From: DATKJS01 sp050015275
GTDB lineage: Bacteria; Acidobacteriota; Aminicenantia; Aminicenantales; Saccharicenantaceae
Length of the DNA stretch: 64,000 nt
Assembly (NCBI GenBank): GCA_050015275.1
Contig: JBEKBS010000010.1
Coordinates: 84,927-148,926 of the forward strand
Direction of reading: 5' to 3'
The notes beneath the pieces are model-generated. The model searched no databases. It was not told where the DNA came from and saw only the letters and a list, made by a program, of their open reading frames with translations. Shown here piece by piece: positions 34,931 to 43,896 of this stretch. The position numbers were made by a program, and so were the translations under genes. Within the stretch, counting starts at the first letter, position 1; each line of letters opens with the position of its first letter.

Positions 34931-36523
34931 ATGGCACGACAAGTTTTGCTCGGTGATGAAGCAGTGGCCCTGGGGGCAGTCCACGCCGGCCTGTCCGCCG
35001 GATACTCATATCCCGGGACGCCGGCCTCGGAGATCATGGAATACCTGATCGCTCTTGCCGAGAAGGATGGGGGGTTCAAGGCCGCCTGGTCCGTGAACGA
35101 GAAAGTGGCCTACGAGGAAGCTCTGGGAGTTTCCTACGCCGGCAAGCGGGCCCTGGTCTCCTTCAAGCACGTGGGACTCAACGTGGCCGCGGACCCGTTC
35201 ATGAACTCGGCGATGACAGGGGCCAACGGCGGCTTGATCGTCGTCAGCGCCGACGACCCCGGAATGCACAGCTCCCAGAACGAACAGGACAGCCGCTTCT
35301 ATGCCCAGTTCGCCCAGATTTTCTGCTACGAACCCTCGGACCACCAGGAGTGCTACGATATGGCCCGGGAAGCCCTCGATGTCTCGGAAAAGCTGGGGCT
35401 TCCCGTTCTCCTCAGGCTCGTGACGCGGCTCTCGCACAGCCGGTCGTCGGTCGAGACCCGCGAACCGAAGTCCCAGAACAAGCTCAGCGTCGGGGACTGG
35501 AAGGACTGGACGCTCCTCCCGGCCAACGCCAGGCGGAGGTTCGACCTCCTCCTCGACCGGCAGGCCGAGATGGCCCGGCTCGCCGAAGGATCGCCGGCGA
35601 ACGCCCTGACCTTGAACGACAAGGACCGTTCCCTGGGCGTCATCGCCTCGGGCATCGCCGCGAACTATTTCCGAGAGGCCGTCGCGAAAGCCGGGAACTC
35701 GCCTTCGTTCCTCAAGATCTCGACGTATCCGCTCCCGGAAACTCTCGTCCGCAAACTCGTGGCGCATGTCGATACGGTCCTGGTCCTCGAAGATGGATAT
35801 CCCCTGATCGAAAAGGCGATCCTGGGGTTTTTCGGCATCCCCGGGAAGAGGGTCCTGGGCCGGACGAGCGGAGCTGTCCCGGCCGCGGGCGAGCTCTCGC
35901 CCGACATCGTCCGCCAGGCCCTCGGCTTCGCGCCGCTCGCGGCCCAGGGCCTGAGCGACGTCACCCTGGCCGGACGGCCGCCGCAGCTCTGCGTCGGGTG
36001 CCCCCACGCCGACACCTTCAAGGCCCTGAACAAAGCCCGGGAGGGCTACGACCAGTCCAATGTTTTCAGCGATATCGGCTGCTACACGCTCGGCGCCTTG
36101 CCGCCCTATAACGCCGTCCAGAGCTGCGTCTGCATGGGCGCGAGCATCGGCATGGCCCGGGGGGCCTCCGATGTCGGCCTCCATCCCGCCGTGGCCGTCA
36201 TCGGCGATTCGACCTTCGCCCACTCCGGGATCACCTCTCTTCTGGACGCGGCCGCGGCCGACGCGGACATGACCGTCATCGTCCTCGACAACGGGACCGT
36301 GGCCATGACCGGCTGCCAGCCGAGCTACGGCTCGGGCGAGCGGCTCCTCAGGGTCATCGAGGGCGTCGGGGTCCCGAAGGAGCACATCCGGACGATCGAA
36401 CCCCTGCCCAAGAACCACGCGAAAAATGTCCAGGTCATCAAGGAAGAGATGGCCCATCGCGGCCTGTCCGTCATCGTGGCCGTCCGGGAATGCATCCAGG
36501 AATCGAGGAAGAAAAGGAGCTAG
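34931..36523 (+). CDS. iorA: Indolepyruvate:ferredoxin oxidoreductase alpha subunit, lacking the C-terminal ferredoxin domain
   Basis: 530 aa. Converts aromatic 2-oxoacids (indolepyruvate, phenylpyruvate) with CoA into aryl-acetyl-CoA using thiamine diphosphate. N-terminal pyrimidine-binding domain (GYSYPGTPASEI, VNEKVAYEEALGVSYAG), transketolase-C-like middle, and a TPP/Mg domain with CVGCPHADTF, GDSTFAHSG and LDNGTVAMTG. Typical archaeal IorA is about 100 aa longer and ends with two [4Fe-4S] motifs; this one stops at RECIQESRKKRS with no ferredoxin cysteines. The stop is followed at once by iorB, so it is not an obvious frameshift. Electrons must leave by another route, perhaps a separate ferredoxin. 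Confidence 0.9.
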   Translation: MARQVLLGDEAVALGAVHAGLSAGYSYPGTPASEIMEYLIALAEKDGGFKAAWSVNEKVAYEEALGVSYAGKRALVSFKHVGLNVAADPFMNSAMTGANGGLIVVSADDPGMHSSQNEQDSRFYAQFAQIFCYEPSDHQECYDMAREALDVSEKLGLPVLLRLVTRLSHSRSSVETREPKSQNKLSVGDWKDWTLLPANARRRFDLLLDRQAEMARLAEGSPANALTLNDKDRSLGVIASGIAANYFREAVAKAGNSPSFLKISTYPLPETLVRKLVAHVDTVLVLEDGYPLIEKAILGFFGIPGKRVLGRTSGAVPAAGELSPDIVRQALGFAPLAAQGLSDVTLAGRPPQLCVGCPHADTFKALNKAREGYDQSNVFSDIGCYTLGALPPYNAVQSCVCMGASIGMARGASDVGLHPAVAVIGDSTFAHSGITSLLDAAAADADMTVIVLDNGTVAMTGCQPSYGSGERLLRVIEGVGVPKEHIRTIEPLPKNHAKNVQVIKEEMAHRGLSVIVAVRECIQESRKKRS

Positions 36524-36526
36524 GCC

Positions 36527-37105
36527 ATGAAGCAGGACATCATTCTCGCGGGAGTGGGCGGCCAGGGGATCCTGTCCATCGCCTTCATCATCGACAACGC
36601 GGCCCTGGCCGACGGCCTCCAGTTCAAGCAGGCCGAGGTCCATGGCATGGCCCAGCGGGGTGGGGCCGTCCAGTCCCATCTCCGGCTCTCGAGCGAGAGG
36701 ATCTGGAGCGATCTCATCCCCAAGGGAGAGGCCGACATGATCCTGAGCGTCGAGCCCCTCGAGGCCCTCCGGTATTTCGATTACCTCAAACCTGACGGGA
36801 TCGTGGTCACGAGCTCGACACCCTACAAGAATATCCCCGACTATCCCGACCTGGACAAGGTCCTCGGGGCGGTGCGGAAGGCCCGGAGGAGCGTTGTCGT
36901 CGATTCGGAAAAGGTCGCCAAGGAGGCCGGGACGTCCAAGGCCCAGAACATCGTTATGCTCGGCGCCGCCTCGCCATTCCTCGCCCTCAAGGAGTCGAGT
37001 CTCCGCGCCCTGATCGAAGCCCTTTTCAAGCCGCGCGGACCGGCCCTTGTCGAGGCCAACCTCAAGGCTTTCGAGCTCGGCCGGGCCGCGGCCGGGCCGT
37101 CCTGA
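36527..37105 (+). CDS. iorB: Indolepyruvate oxidoreductase beta subunit
   Basis: 192 aa, the gamma-type POR domain. N-terminus DIILAGVGGQGILSIAFII binds the CoA/TPP interface; QAEVHGMAQRGGAVQSHLR is a family hallmark. Starts 3 nt after iorA, with AAGGAG lying in the iorA 3' end, and forms the IorAB enzyme with it. The acyl-CoA synthetase gene follows after 14 nt. Confidence 0.93.
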   Translation: MKQDIILAGVGGQGILSIAFIIDNAALADGLQFKQAEVHGMAQRGGAVQSHLRLSSERIWSDLIPKGEADMILSVEPLEALRYFDYLKPDGIVVTSSTPYKNIPDYPDLDKVLGAVRKARRSVVVDSEKVAKEAGTSKAQNIVMLGAASPFLALKESSLRALIEALFKPRGPALVEANLKAFELGRAAAGPS

Positions 37106-37119
37106 GCCGGGAGCCGCCC

Positions 37120-39465
37120 ATGAAGCTCAATATCCGCAGGATCGACAGAATTTTCGAGGCCGCGGAGAGAGACGGCCGGAGCTTCCTCCTGGAGCCCGAA
37201 GTCTATGAGCTCCTCAGTCTTGCCGGGATCGCCGTTCCCAGACACGTCTTCATCCCCCCGGGAACGAAGGCCTCCCGTAAAGACCTGGCCGCCCTCGAGT
37301 CGGATTCCGTCGTCGTCAAGATCGTCTCTGCCCTCATCATCCACAAATCGGACGTGGGCGGGGTGGAGTTCGTCACGGCGGACGCGGCCGCGGTCAACCG
37401 GGCCGGCGCCCGGATGCTCCGGACCGTCCCGTCGCGCTACCTCGAGTGGGAGAAAAAGGCCCTCGAGGCCGACCCCGGCAACTCCTCAAACCTCAGATCG
37501 GTCAGGGCCTCTGTCCGCGGCTTCCTGGTCATGGAAAAGGTCGAGTTCGAGAATGTCGGCTTCGGCTCCGAGATCCTCCTCGGGGCCAGGAACACGCGCG
37601 ACTTCGGACCGATCCTCACGATGGGCGGCGGCGGCCTTGACGTCGAGTACATGAACGAGCGCCTCCGCGAGGGGCGGGCGGCGGCCATGAGCTCCGTCCA
37701 TCTCGCGCCGGACGGCGCGGTCCCGGGCCTTCTCGAGCCCCTGACCTTCTTCGGCAAGCTGGCCTCTGAATTCCGCGGCCGCAAGCCCCTCGTCTCGCCC
37801 AGGATCCTGGCCGAAACGTTCCTCCGTTTCAGGGACTTGGCCGCGGCTTTCTCTCCCTCTACGGACCTTTCATCTTTCGTCATCGAGGAAGCCGAGGTCA
37901 ATCCCTTCGTCGTCCGGGCGGGGAAACTCGTCCCGCTCGATGGTGTCTGCCGGTTTTCGCGTGAGAAAAGGGATGTGACGGACCGCCCCGGGGCGGACAT
38001 CCGCGCGCTGTTGCGCCCGGCATCCGTCGGCATCATCGGCGTCTCGGAAAAGATGAACATCGGCCACATCATCCTCAACAACATCCTGAAGAACGGCTTC
38101 CCCCGGGAGAGCGTGGTCGTCGTCAAGCCCGGCCTTCTTGAGATCGAGGGCTGCCGCTGCGTCCCCTCGGTCAAGGACATGCCCCAGACGGTCGACCTCT
38201 TTGTCCTGACCCTAGGCGCCGAGCAGTGCTTCGAGGTCATGAAAGAGCTCGTCGAGAACGACCGGGCCCGCTCGGTCATCCTCATCGCCGGAGGGATGGG
38301 GGAGAAGGAGGGCGGGGGGTCGATCGAAGAGGCGATCCGGGCGCTCCTGGCCAGGGGCCGCGCCGAGGGCAGGATCACGCCCATCGTCAACGGCGGAAAC
38401 TGCCTGGGCGTCTATTCGAAGCCGGGGCGGTACGACACGACGTTCATCCCCGATCACAAGCTTCCCCGGCCGAAAAGCCCGGGCTCGGGCCTGGCCGTGG
38501 TCAGCCAGAGCGGCGCTTTCATGATCTGCCGGATGAGCAAGCTGCCCATGATTGAGCCGGTCTACGCGGTTTCTTTGGGCAACCAGCTCGACCTGACGGT
38601 TTCGGATTACATGAGGTATCTCAAAGACGACGCGGAGGTCAGGAACTTCGCCGTCTACATGGAAGGCTTCAAGCCGGGGGATGGCCTCGCCTTCGCCCGG
38701 GCCGTCCGTGAGATCACTGCCGGCGGTCTCCGGTCGGTCCTTGTCTACAAGGCGGGCCGGAGCCCCGAAGGGCGGGCCGCGACCTCGAGCCACACGGCCT
38801 CGGTCGCGGGCGATTACGCCGTCTTCCGCTCGGTCCTCGAACAGTCGGGCGCGATCGTCGCCGCCGACCTCTTCGAGTTCGAGAGCTTCATGAAGGCCCT
38901 CGTCCTTCTCGAGGGGAAAAAGGTCCGGGGTCGCCGGGCGGGCCTCATCAGCAACGCCGGTTTCGAGTGCGTCGTCCTGGCCGATAACCTGAAGGACGGG
39001 ACGGGCCTGGAGCTGGCCGCGTTCTCGCCCGAAACACAGCGAAGGATCATCGCGGCCCTGCACCCCCTCGGCATCGACCGGCTCCAGGACGTCCACAACC
39101 CCCTTGACGTCACGCCCGTCGCCGACGACGCCGTCTTCTCCGAGTGCGCTCGGGCTGTCCTCGAGGACCCTGGGGTGGACTGCGCCGTCGTTTCCAACGT
39201 CCCTATGACGCCGGCTGAGCAGACTCTCCCGGCGGGCGAGGGCTACCGCGAAGACTTCATGAGGCCCGAAAGCTTTGCCCGCCGGATCGTCGAGATCTTC
39301 CGTGCTACGGACAAGCCCTTCGTCGTGTGCATCGACGCCGGCGAGCTCTACAACCCCTTGGTCGCCTTCTTGGAAAACTCGGGGATTCCGGTGTTCCGCC
39401 GGGCCGACGAGGCCGTCCGTTTCCTGAGGGCTTACGTGGGGCACAAGGTCGGGCCGGGGAGGTAG
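37120..39465 (+). CDS. ADP-forming acyl-CoA synthetase (fused beta-alpha order)
   Basis: 781 aa. Converts acyl-CoA, ADP and phosphate to the acid, CoA and ATP. The N-terminal part (about 1-270) is the ATP-grasp beta-like domain with LIIHKSDVGGV, whose His75 matches the phosphate-relay histidine; a CoA-binding Rossmann domain starts near 290 (RPASVGIIGVSEKMNIGHIILNN), followed by ligase domains with the phosphohistidine motif SSHTASVAGD (His558). Most fused enzymes have the alpha part first; this one has beta first. Directly after iorAB, it would conserve energy from arylacetyl-CoA, as in peptide-fermenting archaea. An aryl substrate is inferred from context only. Confidence 0.88.
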   Translation: MKLNIRRIDRIFEAAERDGRSFLLEPEVYELLSLAGIAVPRHVFIPPGTKASRKDLAALESDSVVVKIVSALIIHKSDVGGVEFVTADAAAVNRAGARMLRTVPSRYLEWEKKALEADPGNSSNLRSVRASVRGFLVMEKVEFENVGFGSEILLGARNTRDFGPILTMGGGGLDVEYMNERLREGRAAAMSSVHLAPDGAVPGLLEPLTFFGKLASEFRGRKPLVSPRILAETFLRFRDLAAAFSPSTDLSSFVIEEAEVNPFVVRAGKLVPLDGVCRFSREKRDVTDRPGADIRALLRPASVGIIGVSEKMNIGHIILNNILKNGFPRESVVVVKPGLLEIEGCRCVPSVKDMPQTVDLFVLTLGAEQCFEVMKELVENDRARSVILIAGGMGEKEGGGSIEEAIRALLARGRAEGRITPIVNGGNCLGVYSKPGRYDTTFIPDHKLPRPKSPGSGLAVVSQSGAFMICRMSKLPMIEPVYAVSLGNQLDLTVSDYMRYLKDDAEVRNFAVYMEGFKPGDGLAFARAVREITAGGLRSVLVYKAGRSPEGRAATSSHTASVAGDYAVFRSVLEQSGAIVAADLFEFESFMKALVLLEGKKVRGRRAGLISNAGFECVVLADNLKDGTGLELAAFSPETQRRIIAALHPLGIDRLQDVHNPLDVTPVADDAVFSECARAVLEDPGVDCAVVSNVPMTPAEQTLPAGEGYREDFMRPESFARRIVEIFRATDKPFVVCIDAGELYNPLVAFLENSGIPVFRRADEAVRFLRAYVGHKVGPGR

Positions 39466-39525
39466 ATTCAGGCCGTCCCGGCGGCCGCGACGGACGGCCG
39501 GAATAGGATTTTGGAGGAGGTCGGC

Positions 39526-40281
39526 ATGGACATGCGGTTCAAGACAACGTTCCTCGCCCTCTGGGAAAGATATTTCCCTCAGGCGGAGCTCCCGGTGGCG
39601 TTTTACTACACGGAGGAAAAGACGGCGGGCCGGCGCCTATCCGCCGATTCATCCAACCGATGCCTGGTCGCGAACCTGGTCAGGGTCCGGAAAGGGGAAA
39701 CGCTCCTCTTCGACGCGGATTCCGTCGGCTGCCCGGGCGGAAGGAGGTACCTCGGTTTTTCGGACACCATCCAGCCGGGGTTCGAATATTTCCTTTCCTG
39801 CGGAATCCCCGGCAAGATGGAGGGCGAGCGCTACAAGAAAACCCCCGAGCTCGTCCGCGAGGTCATGGCCAGGGCGCCCGCCTTCAAAGCGCCGGCAAGG
39901 TTCATCGTCTTCAAGCGCTGGGACCTCCTCGAGGAACCCGACGTCCCGGACGCGGTCATATTCTTCGCCCAAGCCGATGTCCTCTCCGGCCTGTTCACCC
40001 TGGCGAGCTTCGATGAGGCGGAGACGAGCGGGGTCATCGCCCCGTTCTCGGCCGGTTGCGGCTCGGTCGTCGAATACCCCTACCTCGAGAAAACCTCGAA
40101 GGCGCCCCGCGGCATCATCGGGCTGTTCGACCCCTCCGCCCGGCCGTACGTCGAACCGGACCGCCTGTCTTTCGCCGCCCCGATGGAGAAGTTCGTCCGC
40201 ATGGTCGGGAACATGGAGGAGAGTTTCCTGACGACCCCGACCTGGAGCAAGATCCGGGACCGGATCGCCCGGGGGAAATAG
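39526..40281 (+). CDS. DUF169 family protein
   Basis: 251 aa. ATG 39526 has GGAGGAGG 5 nt upstream; an in-frame TTG at 39511 is less likely. Recognised as DUF169 from ELPVAFYYTEE near the start, CLVANLVRVRKGETLLFDADSVGCPGGRRYLGF, and GCGSVVEYPY towards the end; several cysteines (C47, C69, C87 by approximate count) may bind a metal or cluster. Located 60 nt downstream of the acyl-CoA synthetase, probably in the same operon, suggesting a part in the 2-oxoacid pathway or its electron flow. Function of the family is not established. Confidence 0.78.
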   Translation: MDMRFKTTFLALWERYFPQAELPVAFYYTEEKTAGRRLSADSSNRCLVANLVRVRKGETLLFDADSVGCPGGRRYLGFSDTIQPGFEYFLSCGIPGKMEGERYKKTPELVREVMARAPAFKAPARFIVFKRWDLLEEPDVPDAVIFFAQADVLSGLFTLASFDEAETSGVIAPFSAGCGSVVEYPYLEKTSKAPRGIIGLFDPSARPYVEPDRLSFAAPMEKFVRMVGNMEESFLTTPTWSKIRDRIARGK

Positions 40282-40310
40282 CCCCCCGAAGCCCTGCCGC
40301 CGGAGCCGTC

Positions 40311-40339
40311 TTGCCTCCCGGCCGGACGCGTGATACAAT
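40311..40339 (+). promoter_or_regulatory. Promoter of the DUF6599 gene, predicted leaderless
   Basis: TTGCCT (40311-40316), 17-bp spacer, TACAAT (40334-40339) with TGA extension before it. The ATG at 40347 begins 7 nt after the box, where the transcription start is expected. No Shine-Dalgarno in between. Confidence 0.6.
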
Positions 40340-40346
40340 CGCTCTA

Positions 40347-41267
40347 ATGAAACGGGCGTCCGTCCTCGTCGCGCTCGCGATCGTTCTTGCTGGAGGTGCC
40401 GGCTTGATGACCGCGCAGAACCGCCCGGCGGCCGGGCGCATGGCCGCGTTCATCCCGAGAACGATCGGCCCCTGGCTGTCGGAGGCGGACCACGTCTATG
40501 ACGCCGAGACGATCTTCCAATACATCGACGGCGCGGGCGAAGTCTACCGTTCGTACAACATGAAGGTCCTCGTTTCCCGCCGCTTCCACAAGGACGGCCG
40601 GCCCGACATCGTCGTCGACCTCTTCGACATGGGATCCTCCCTGGACGCGTTCGGCGTCTTCACTCACGACCTTGACGGGGAGGACGCCGACGTCGGCCAG
40701 GGATCGAATTACAAGGCGGGGCAACTATCGTTCTGGAAGGACCGCTATTTTGGTTCCCTGTCAACCGAGGAAGAGAACAAGGACACCAAAGCCGCCGTTT
40801 TCGAACTGGGGCGGCTGATCGCCGCGGCCATCCCGAAAGAAGGGCCGAAGCCGAAGCTCCTGTCCTATCTTCCGGCCGAGGGACTCGACGCGGGCCACGT
40901 CTGCTATTTCCACAATCATTCCATCCTCAACTACCATTTCTTCGTCGCCGAGGGCGACATCCTCCTCCTCGAACAGACGGCCTCGGCGGTCTTGGCTCCG
41001 TACAAGTCGGCCCGGGGCAAGAGCTTTCTCCTCGTCGTCGTTTACCCGGACGAGGCGAAGGCCGCCCGGGCCTACGACTCTTTCGCCAAGAGCTACATGC
41101 CGGACGCCCAGAAAACGGGAATCGTCCGGACCGAGGACAAGAAATGGACCGCTTCCGCCCGGTCCGGCGATATCCTCATCGTCGTGTTCAACGCGGATTC
41201 TGACGAGTTCGCCATGAACCAGCTGGCTCTGGTTCAGGAGCTGATCGAGGCCGCGAACAAAAAATAG
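40347..41267 (+). CDS. Exported DUF6599-like protein
   Basis: 306 aa with signal peptide (hydrophobic core about 5-22, ending MTAQ). Conserved-looking blocks: YIDGAGEVYRSYNMKVLVSRRF, VDLFDMGSSLDAFGVFTHD and WKDRYFGSL. I recognise the DUF6599 pattern; function is unknown. The start codon lies at the predicted transcription start, so the message is probably leaderless. It is followed by a Tat-exported DUF362 protein 66 nt downstream. Confidence 0.7.
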   Translation: MKRASVLVALAIVLAGGAGLMTAQNRPAAGRMAAFIPRTIGPWLSEADHVYDAETIFQYIDGAGEVYRSYNMKVLVSRRFHKDGRPDIVVDLFDMGSSLDAFGVFTHDLDGEDADVGQGSNYKAGQLSFWKDRYFGSLSTEEENKDTKAAVFELGRLIAAAIPKEGPKPKLLSYLPAEGLDAGHVCYFHNHSILNYHFFVAEGDILLLEQTASAVLAPYKSARGKSFLLVVVYPDEAKAARAYDSFAKSYMPDAQKTGIVRTEDKKWTASARSGDILIVVFNADSDEFAMNQLALVQELIEAANKK

Positions 41268-41333
41268 GGCGGCCGGGACCGGTCACTGGCCGGGGGGCCC
41301 GCCGAGCATCCAGCGAAAGGAGGCCTTTGAACC

Positions 41334-42227
41334 ATGAGCGGGAACATGATCACCCGCAGGGATTTTCTGAAGGTCGCTTCGGCCGCCCCCCTGGCGGGGG
41401 CTCTCCTCCCGGCCCTCAGGGGCGGGTCGACGGGTGCTGAAGAGAAGGCCAAGGTCGTCCTCGTCCGCGACCCGAAAGCACTCGACGCTTCGGGAGCCCC
41501 CGACGCCGAGGTCATCCAGCGGATGCTGGACGAGGCGGTCCGCGCGCTTTTCGACGAGAAAGACGTCGTTAAAGCCTGGAAAAAGATCGTGGAGCCGTGG
41601 GACGTTGTCGGGATCAAGACCAACGTCTGGAACCAGCTGCCCACCACGTCCCAGGTGGAGCAGGCCATCAAGGGCCGGGTGATGGACGCCGGGGTCCCGG
41701 AAGACAAGCTCTCCGTCGACGACAGGGGCGTGCTCAGGAACCCGATCTTCCAAAACGCGACGGCCCTGATCAATGCCCGCCCCGCCAGGGTACACCAATG
41801 GGCGGGCATGGGGAGCTGCATCAAGAATTACATCATGTTCGTGCCCAAACCCTCCGACTACCACGCCGATTCGTGCGCGGACCTGGCCAAGATCTGGAAC
41901 CTGCCGCATGTCAGGGGAAAGACCCGGCTCAATATCCTGGTCATGCTCACCCCTCTTTTCTATGTGCCCGGCAGCAAGACCCAATACGATAAACAGTATG
42001 TCTGGGCCTACAAGGGGCTGATCGTCAGCCGGGACCCCGTGGCCGCGGACGCCACCGGGCTCCAGGTGATCATGGCCAAGGGGCGCGAGTTTTTCGGCCA
42101 GGACCAACCCCCGCGGATGTCGCCTCACCACATCTTCCTGGCCGACACGCGGCACCACCTGGGCGTGAGCGACCCGGCCCGGATCGAACTCGTCAGGCTC
42201 GGCTGGAAAGAGGGGATCCTGATCTAG
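41334..42227 (+). CDS. Tat-exported DUF362 protein
   Basis: 297 aa. RRDFLK at residues 8-13 followed by a hydrophobic stretch is a Tat signal. The body has the DUF362 pattern: WDVVGIKTNVWNQLPTTSQVEQAI, a substrate-like region GMGSCIKNYIMFVPKP, and SRDPVAADATGLQVI. No C-terminal ferredoxin motif is present, unlike the longer DUF362 proteins. AAAGGAGG lies upstream. The FmdB-type zinc-ribbon gene starts on the base after its stop, so the two are tightly coupled. Confidence 0.8.
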   Translation: MSGNMITRRDFLKVASAAPLAGALLPALRGGSTGAEEKAKVVLVRDPKALDASGAPDAEVIQRMLDEAVRALFDEKDVVKAWKKIVEPWDVVGIKTNVWNQLPTTSQVEQAIKGRVMDAGVPEDKLSVDDRGVLRNPIFQNATALINARPARVHQWAGMGSCIKNYIMFVPKPSDYHADSCADLAKIWNLPHVRGKTRLNILVMLTPLFYVPGSKTQYDKQYVWAYKGLIVSRDPVAADATGLQVIMAKGREFFGQDQPPRMSPHHIFLADTRHHLGVSDPARIELVRLGWKEGILI

Positions 42228-42605
42228 ATGCCGATCTACGAATACCGCTGTTCCGACTGCGGCAAGAAGATGCAGGTCCTGACCCTGTCCGTCAAGTCGG
42301 CCGTGGAGCCGAAGTGCCGGCACTGCGGCGGCGTGAACCTCCAGAAGCTCGTTTCCCGGATCGCCGTCCTCCGCTCGGAGGAAAGCCGCCTGGAAAGCAT
42401 GGCGGACCCGTCTGCGCTCTCCGGGCTGGATGAGAGCGACCCCAAGAGCGTGGCCCGCTGGATGAAGAAAATGGGGAAGGAGATGGGTGAGGAGACGGGC
42501 GAGGATTTCGACCAAGAGGTCGAACAGGCCATGGAAGAGGCCGAGGGGGGCGGGGGAGAAGGCGCCGCCGGTGGGGAAATGGGAGAAGATGACGATGGGT
42601 ATTGA
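42228..42605 (+). CDS. FmdB-family zinc ribbon protein
   Basis: 125 aa. The start MPIYEYRCSDCGKKMQ and a second pair CRHCGG form the four-cysteine FmdB zinc ribbon (about residues 8-36). The rest is acidic and low in complexity, with a Glu/Gly-rich tail ending EDDDGY. Starts directly after the DUF362 stop codon. Originally described as regulators of formamidase or formylmethanofuran dehydrogenase genes, most members have no known role. Confidence 0.85.
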   Translation: MPIYEYRCSDCGKKMQVLTLSVKSAVEPKCRHCGGVNLQKLVSRIAVLRSEESRLESMADPSALSGLDESDPKSVARWMKKMGKEMGEETGEDFDQEVEQAMEEAEGGGGEGAAGGEMGEDDDGY

Positions 42606-42635
42606 GCGGTTCGCCGCGGGTGAAGGAGGTGGAAG

Positions 42636-43880
42636 ATGACAGGTCTCACGGGTGTCTATTTATTCATCGGCGGGGGCGTCTTCGGCGCCGCGGTCGTCCT
42701 CGTCCTCCAGCTCGTGAAGAAGAGGGAGGCGAAAGAGATCGCCCGCGAGCTCGTCAGCGAGGCCGAGGTCGAAAAGGTCAAGGACTTGGAGGTTTTCCTC
42801 GGCCGGGTCAAGGATTCGCTGGGCTCCATGTCCTTCGACGCCCTGAAAAAAACCTCGGAGGAGTTCCTGAAGCTCGCCGAGTCGGTCCTCAGCAAGCAGA
42901 CCCAGTCGGGAGAAAAAGAGCTGGAGGGGAAGAAGAAGCTGATCGACCAGAACCTCGAATCCATGCGCGGTGACCTTCAGAAGATGCAAGACCTCGTGTC
43001 CGGCTTCGAGAAGGACCGCGTCCAGAAATACGGCGAGCTGTCCGCCCACCTAAAAACCGCCGCGGAACAGACCTCGAAACTCCAGGAAACGGCGAACCAC
43101 CTGAGGCAGGCCCTGGTCAGCACCAAGGCCCGCGGCCTGTGGGGGGAGCGGATGGCCGAGGACGTCCTCCAGCTGGCCGGGTTCGTCGAGGGCGTCAACT
43201 ACCTCAAGCAGAAAGCCCTCGAAGGGACTGGGTCCCGCCCCGACTACACCTTCCAGCTGCCTCAGGGCCGGAAGGTCAACATGGACGTCAAGTTCCCCAT
43301 GAACAGCTACCTGCGCTACCTCGAGACGGAGAACGACATGGAGCGGGATGTCCAGAAGGGCCAGTTCTTAAAGGACGTCCGGGCCCGGATAAAAGAGGTC
43401 ACGACCCGCGATTACATCAACCCCGAGGACGAGACCTTGGACTATGTCCTCGTCTTCATCCCCAACGAGCAGGTTTATGCCTTCATCAACCAGAACGACC
43501 CGTCCATCATCGACGACGCCCTCCGGAGCAAGGTCATCCTCTGCTCGCCGTTCACCCTGTTCGCCATCCTGGCTATCATCCGCCAAGCCATAGACAACTT
43601 CAGCACGGCCAAGGCGGCCAACGACATGCTCCGCCTCATGGGTGGATTCAACAAGGAGTGGGAGAAATTCGTGGAGTCCATGGACAAGATGGGCCGCAAG
43701 CTCGAGGACGCCAGGGACGAATTCCAGAGGCTCTCCACGACCCGCCGGAACAAGCTCGAGCGGCTGCTCCAGAGGCTCGAGGACCTGCGGCGGCTGAAGG
43801 GGATCGAGCGCGAGTTCGTCCTCGGGGAGGCCGAGGTCCTGGCCCTCGATGAGGCCGAGGAGAAAGAGGCGACGAAGTAG
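42636..43880 (+). CDS. rmuC: RmuC-family DNA recombination protein
   Basis: 414 aa. One N-terminal transmembrane segment (about 5-25), a coiled-coil (about 30-165) and the RmuC nuclease-like domain with STKARGLWGERMAEDVLQLAGF, PDYTFQLPQGRKVNMDVKFP and DYVLVFIPNEQVYAF. The D-x(n)-D-x-K arrangement resembles PD-(D/E)XK nucleases. Limits DNA inversions in E. coli. Begins 30 nt after the FmdB gene, with a GGAGG site. The C-terminal region is another charged helix. Convergent with yggS. Confidence 0.92.
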   Translation: MTGLTGVYLFIGGGVFGAAVVLVLQLVKKREAKEIARELVSEAEVEKVKDLEVFLGRVKDSLGSMSFDALKKTSEEFLKLAESVLSKQTQSGEKELEGKKKLIDQNLESMRGDLQKMQDLVSGFEKDRVQKYGELSAHLKTAAEQTSKLQETANHLRQALVSTKARGLWGERMAEDVLQLAGFVEGVNYLKQKALEGTGSRPDYTFQLPQGRKVNMDVKFPMNSYLRYLETENDMERDVQKGQFLKDVRARIKEVTTRDYINPEDETLDYVLVFIPNEQVYAFINQNDPSIIDDALRSKVILCSPFTLFAILAIIRQAIDNFSTAKAANDMLRLMGGFNKEWEKFVESMDKMGRKLEDARDEFQRLSTTRRNKLERLLQRLEDLRRLKGIEREFVLGEAEVLALDEAEEKEATK

Positions 43881-43896
43881 AGCCCCTTTCCGGGTT

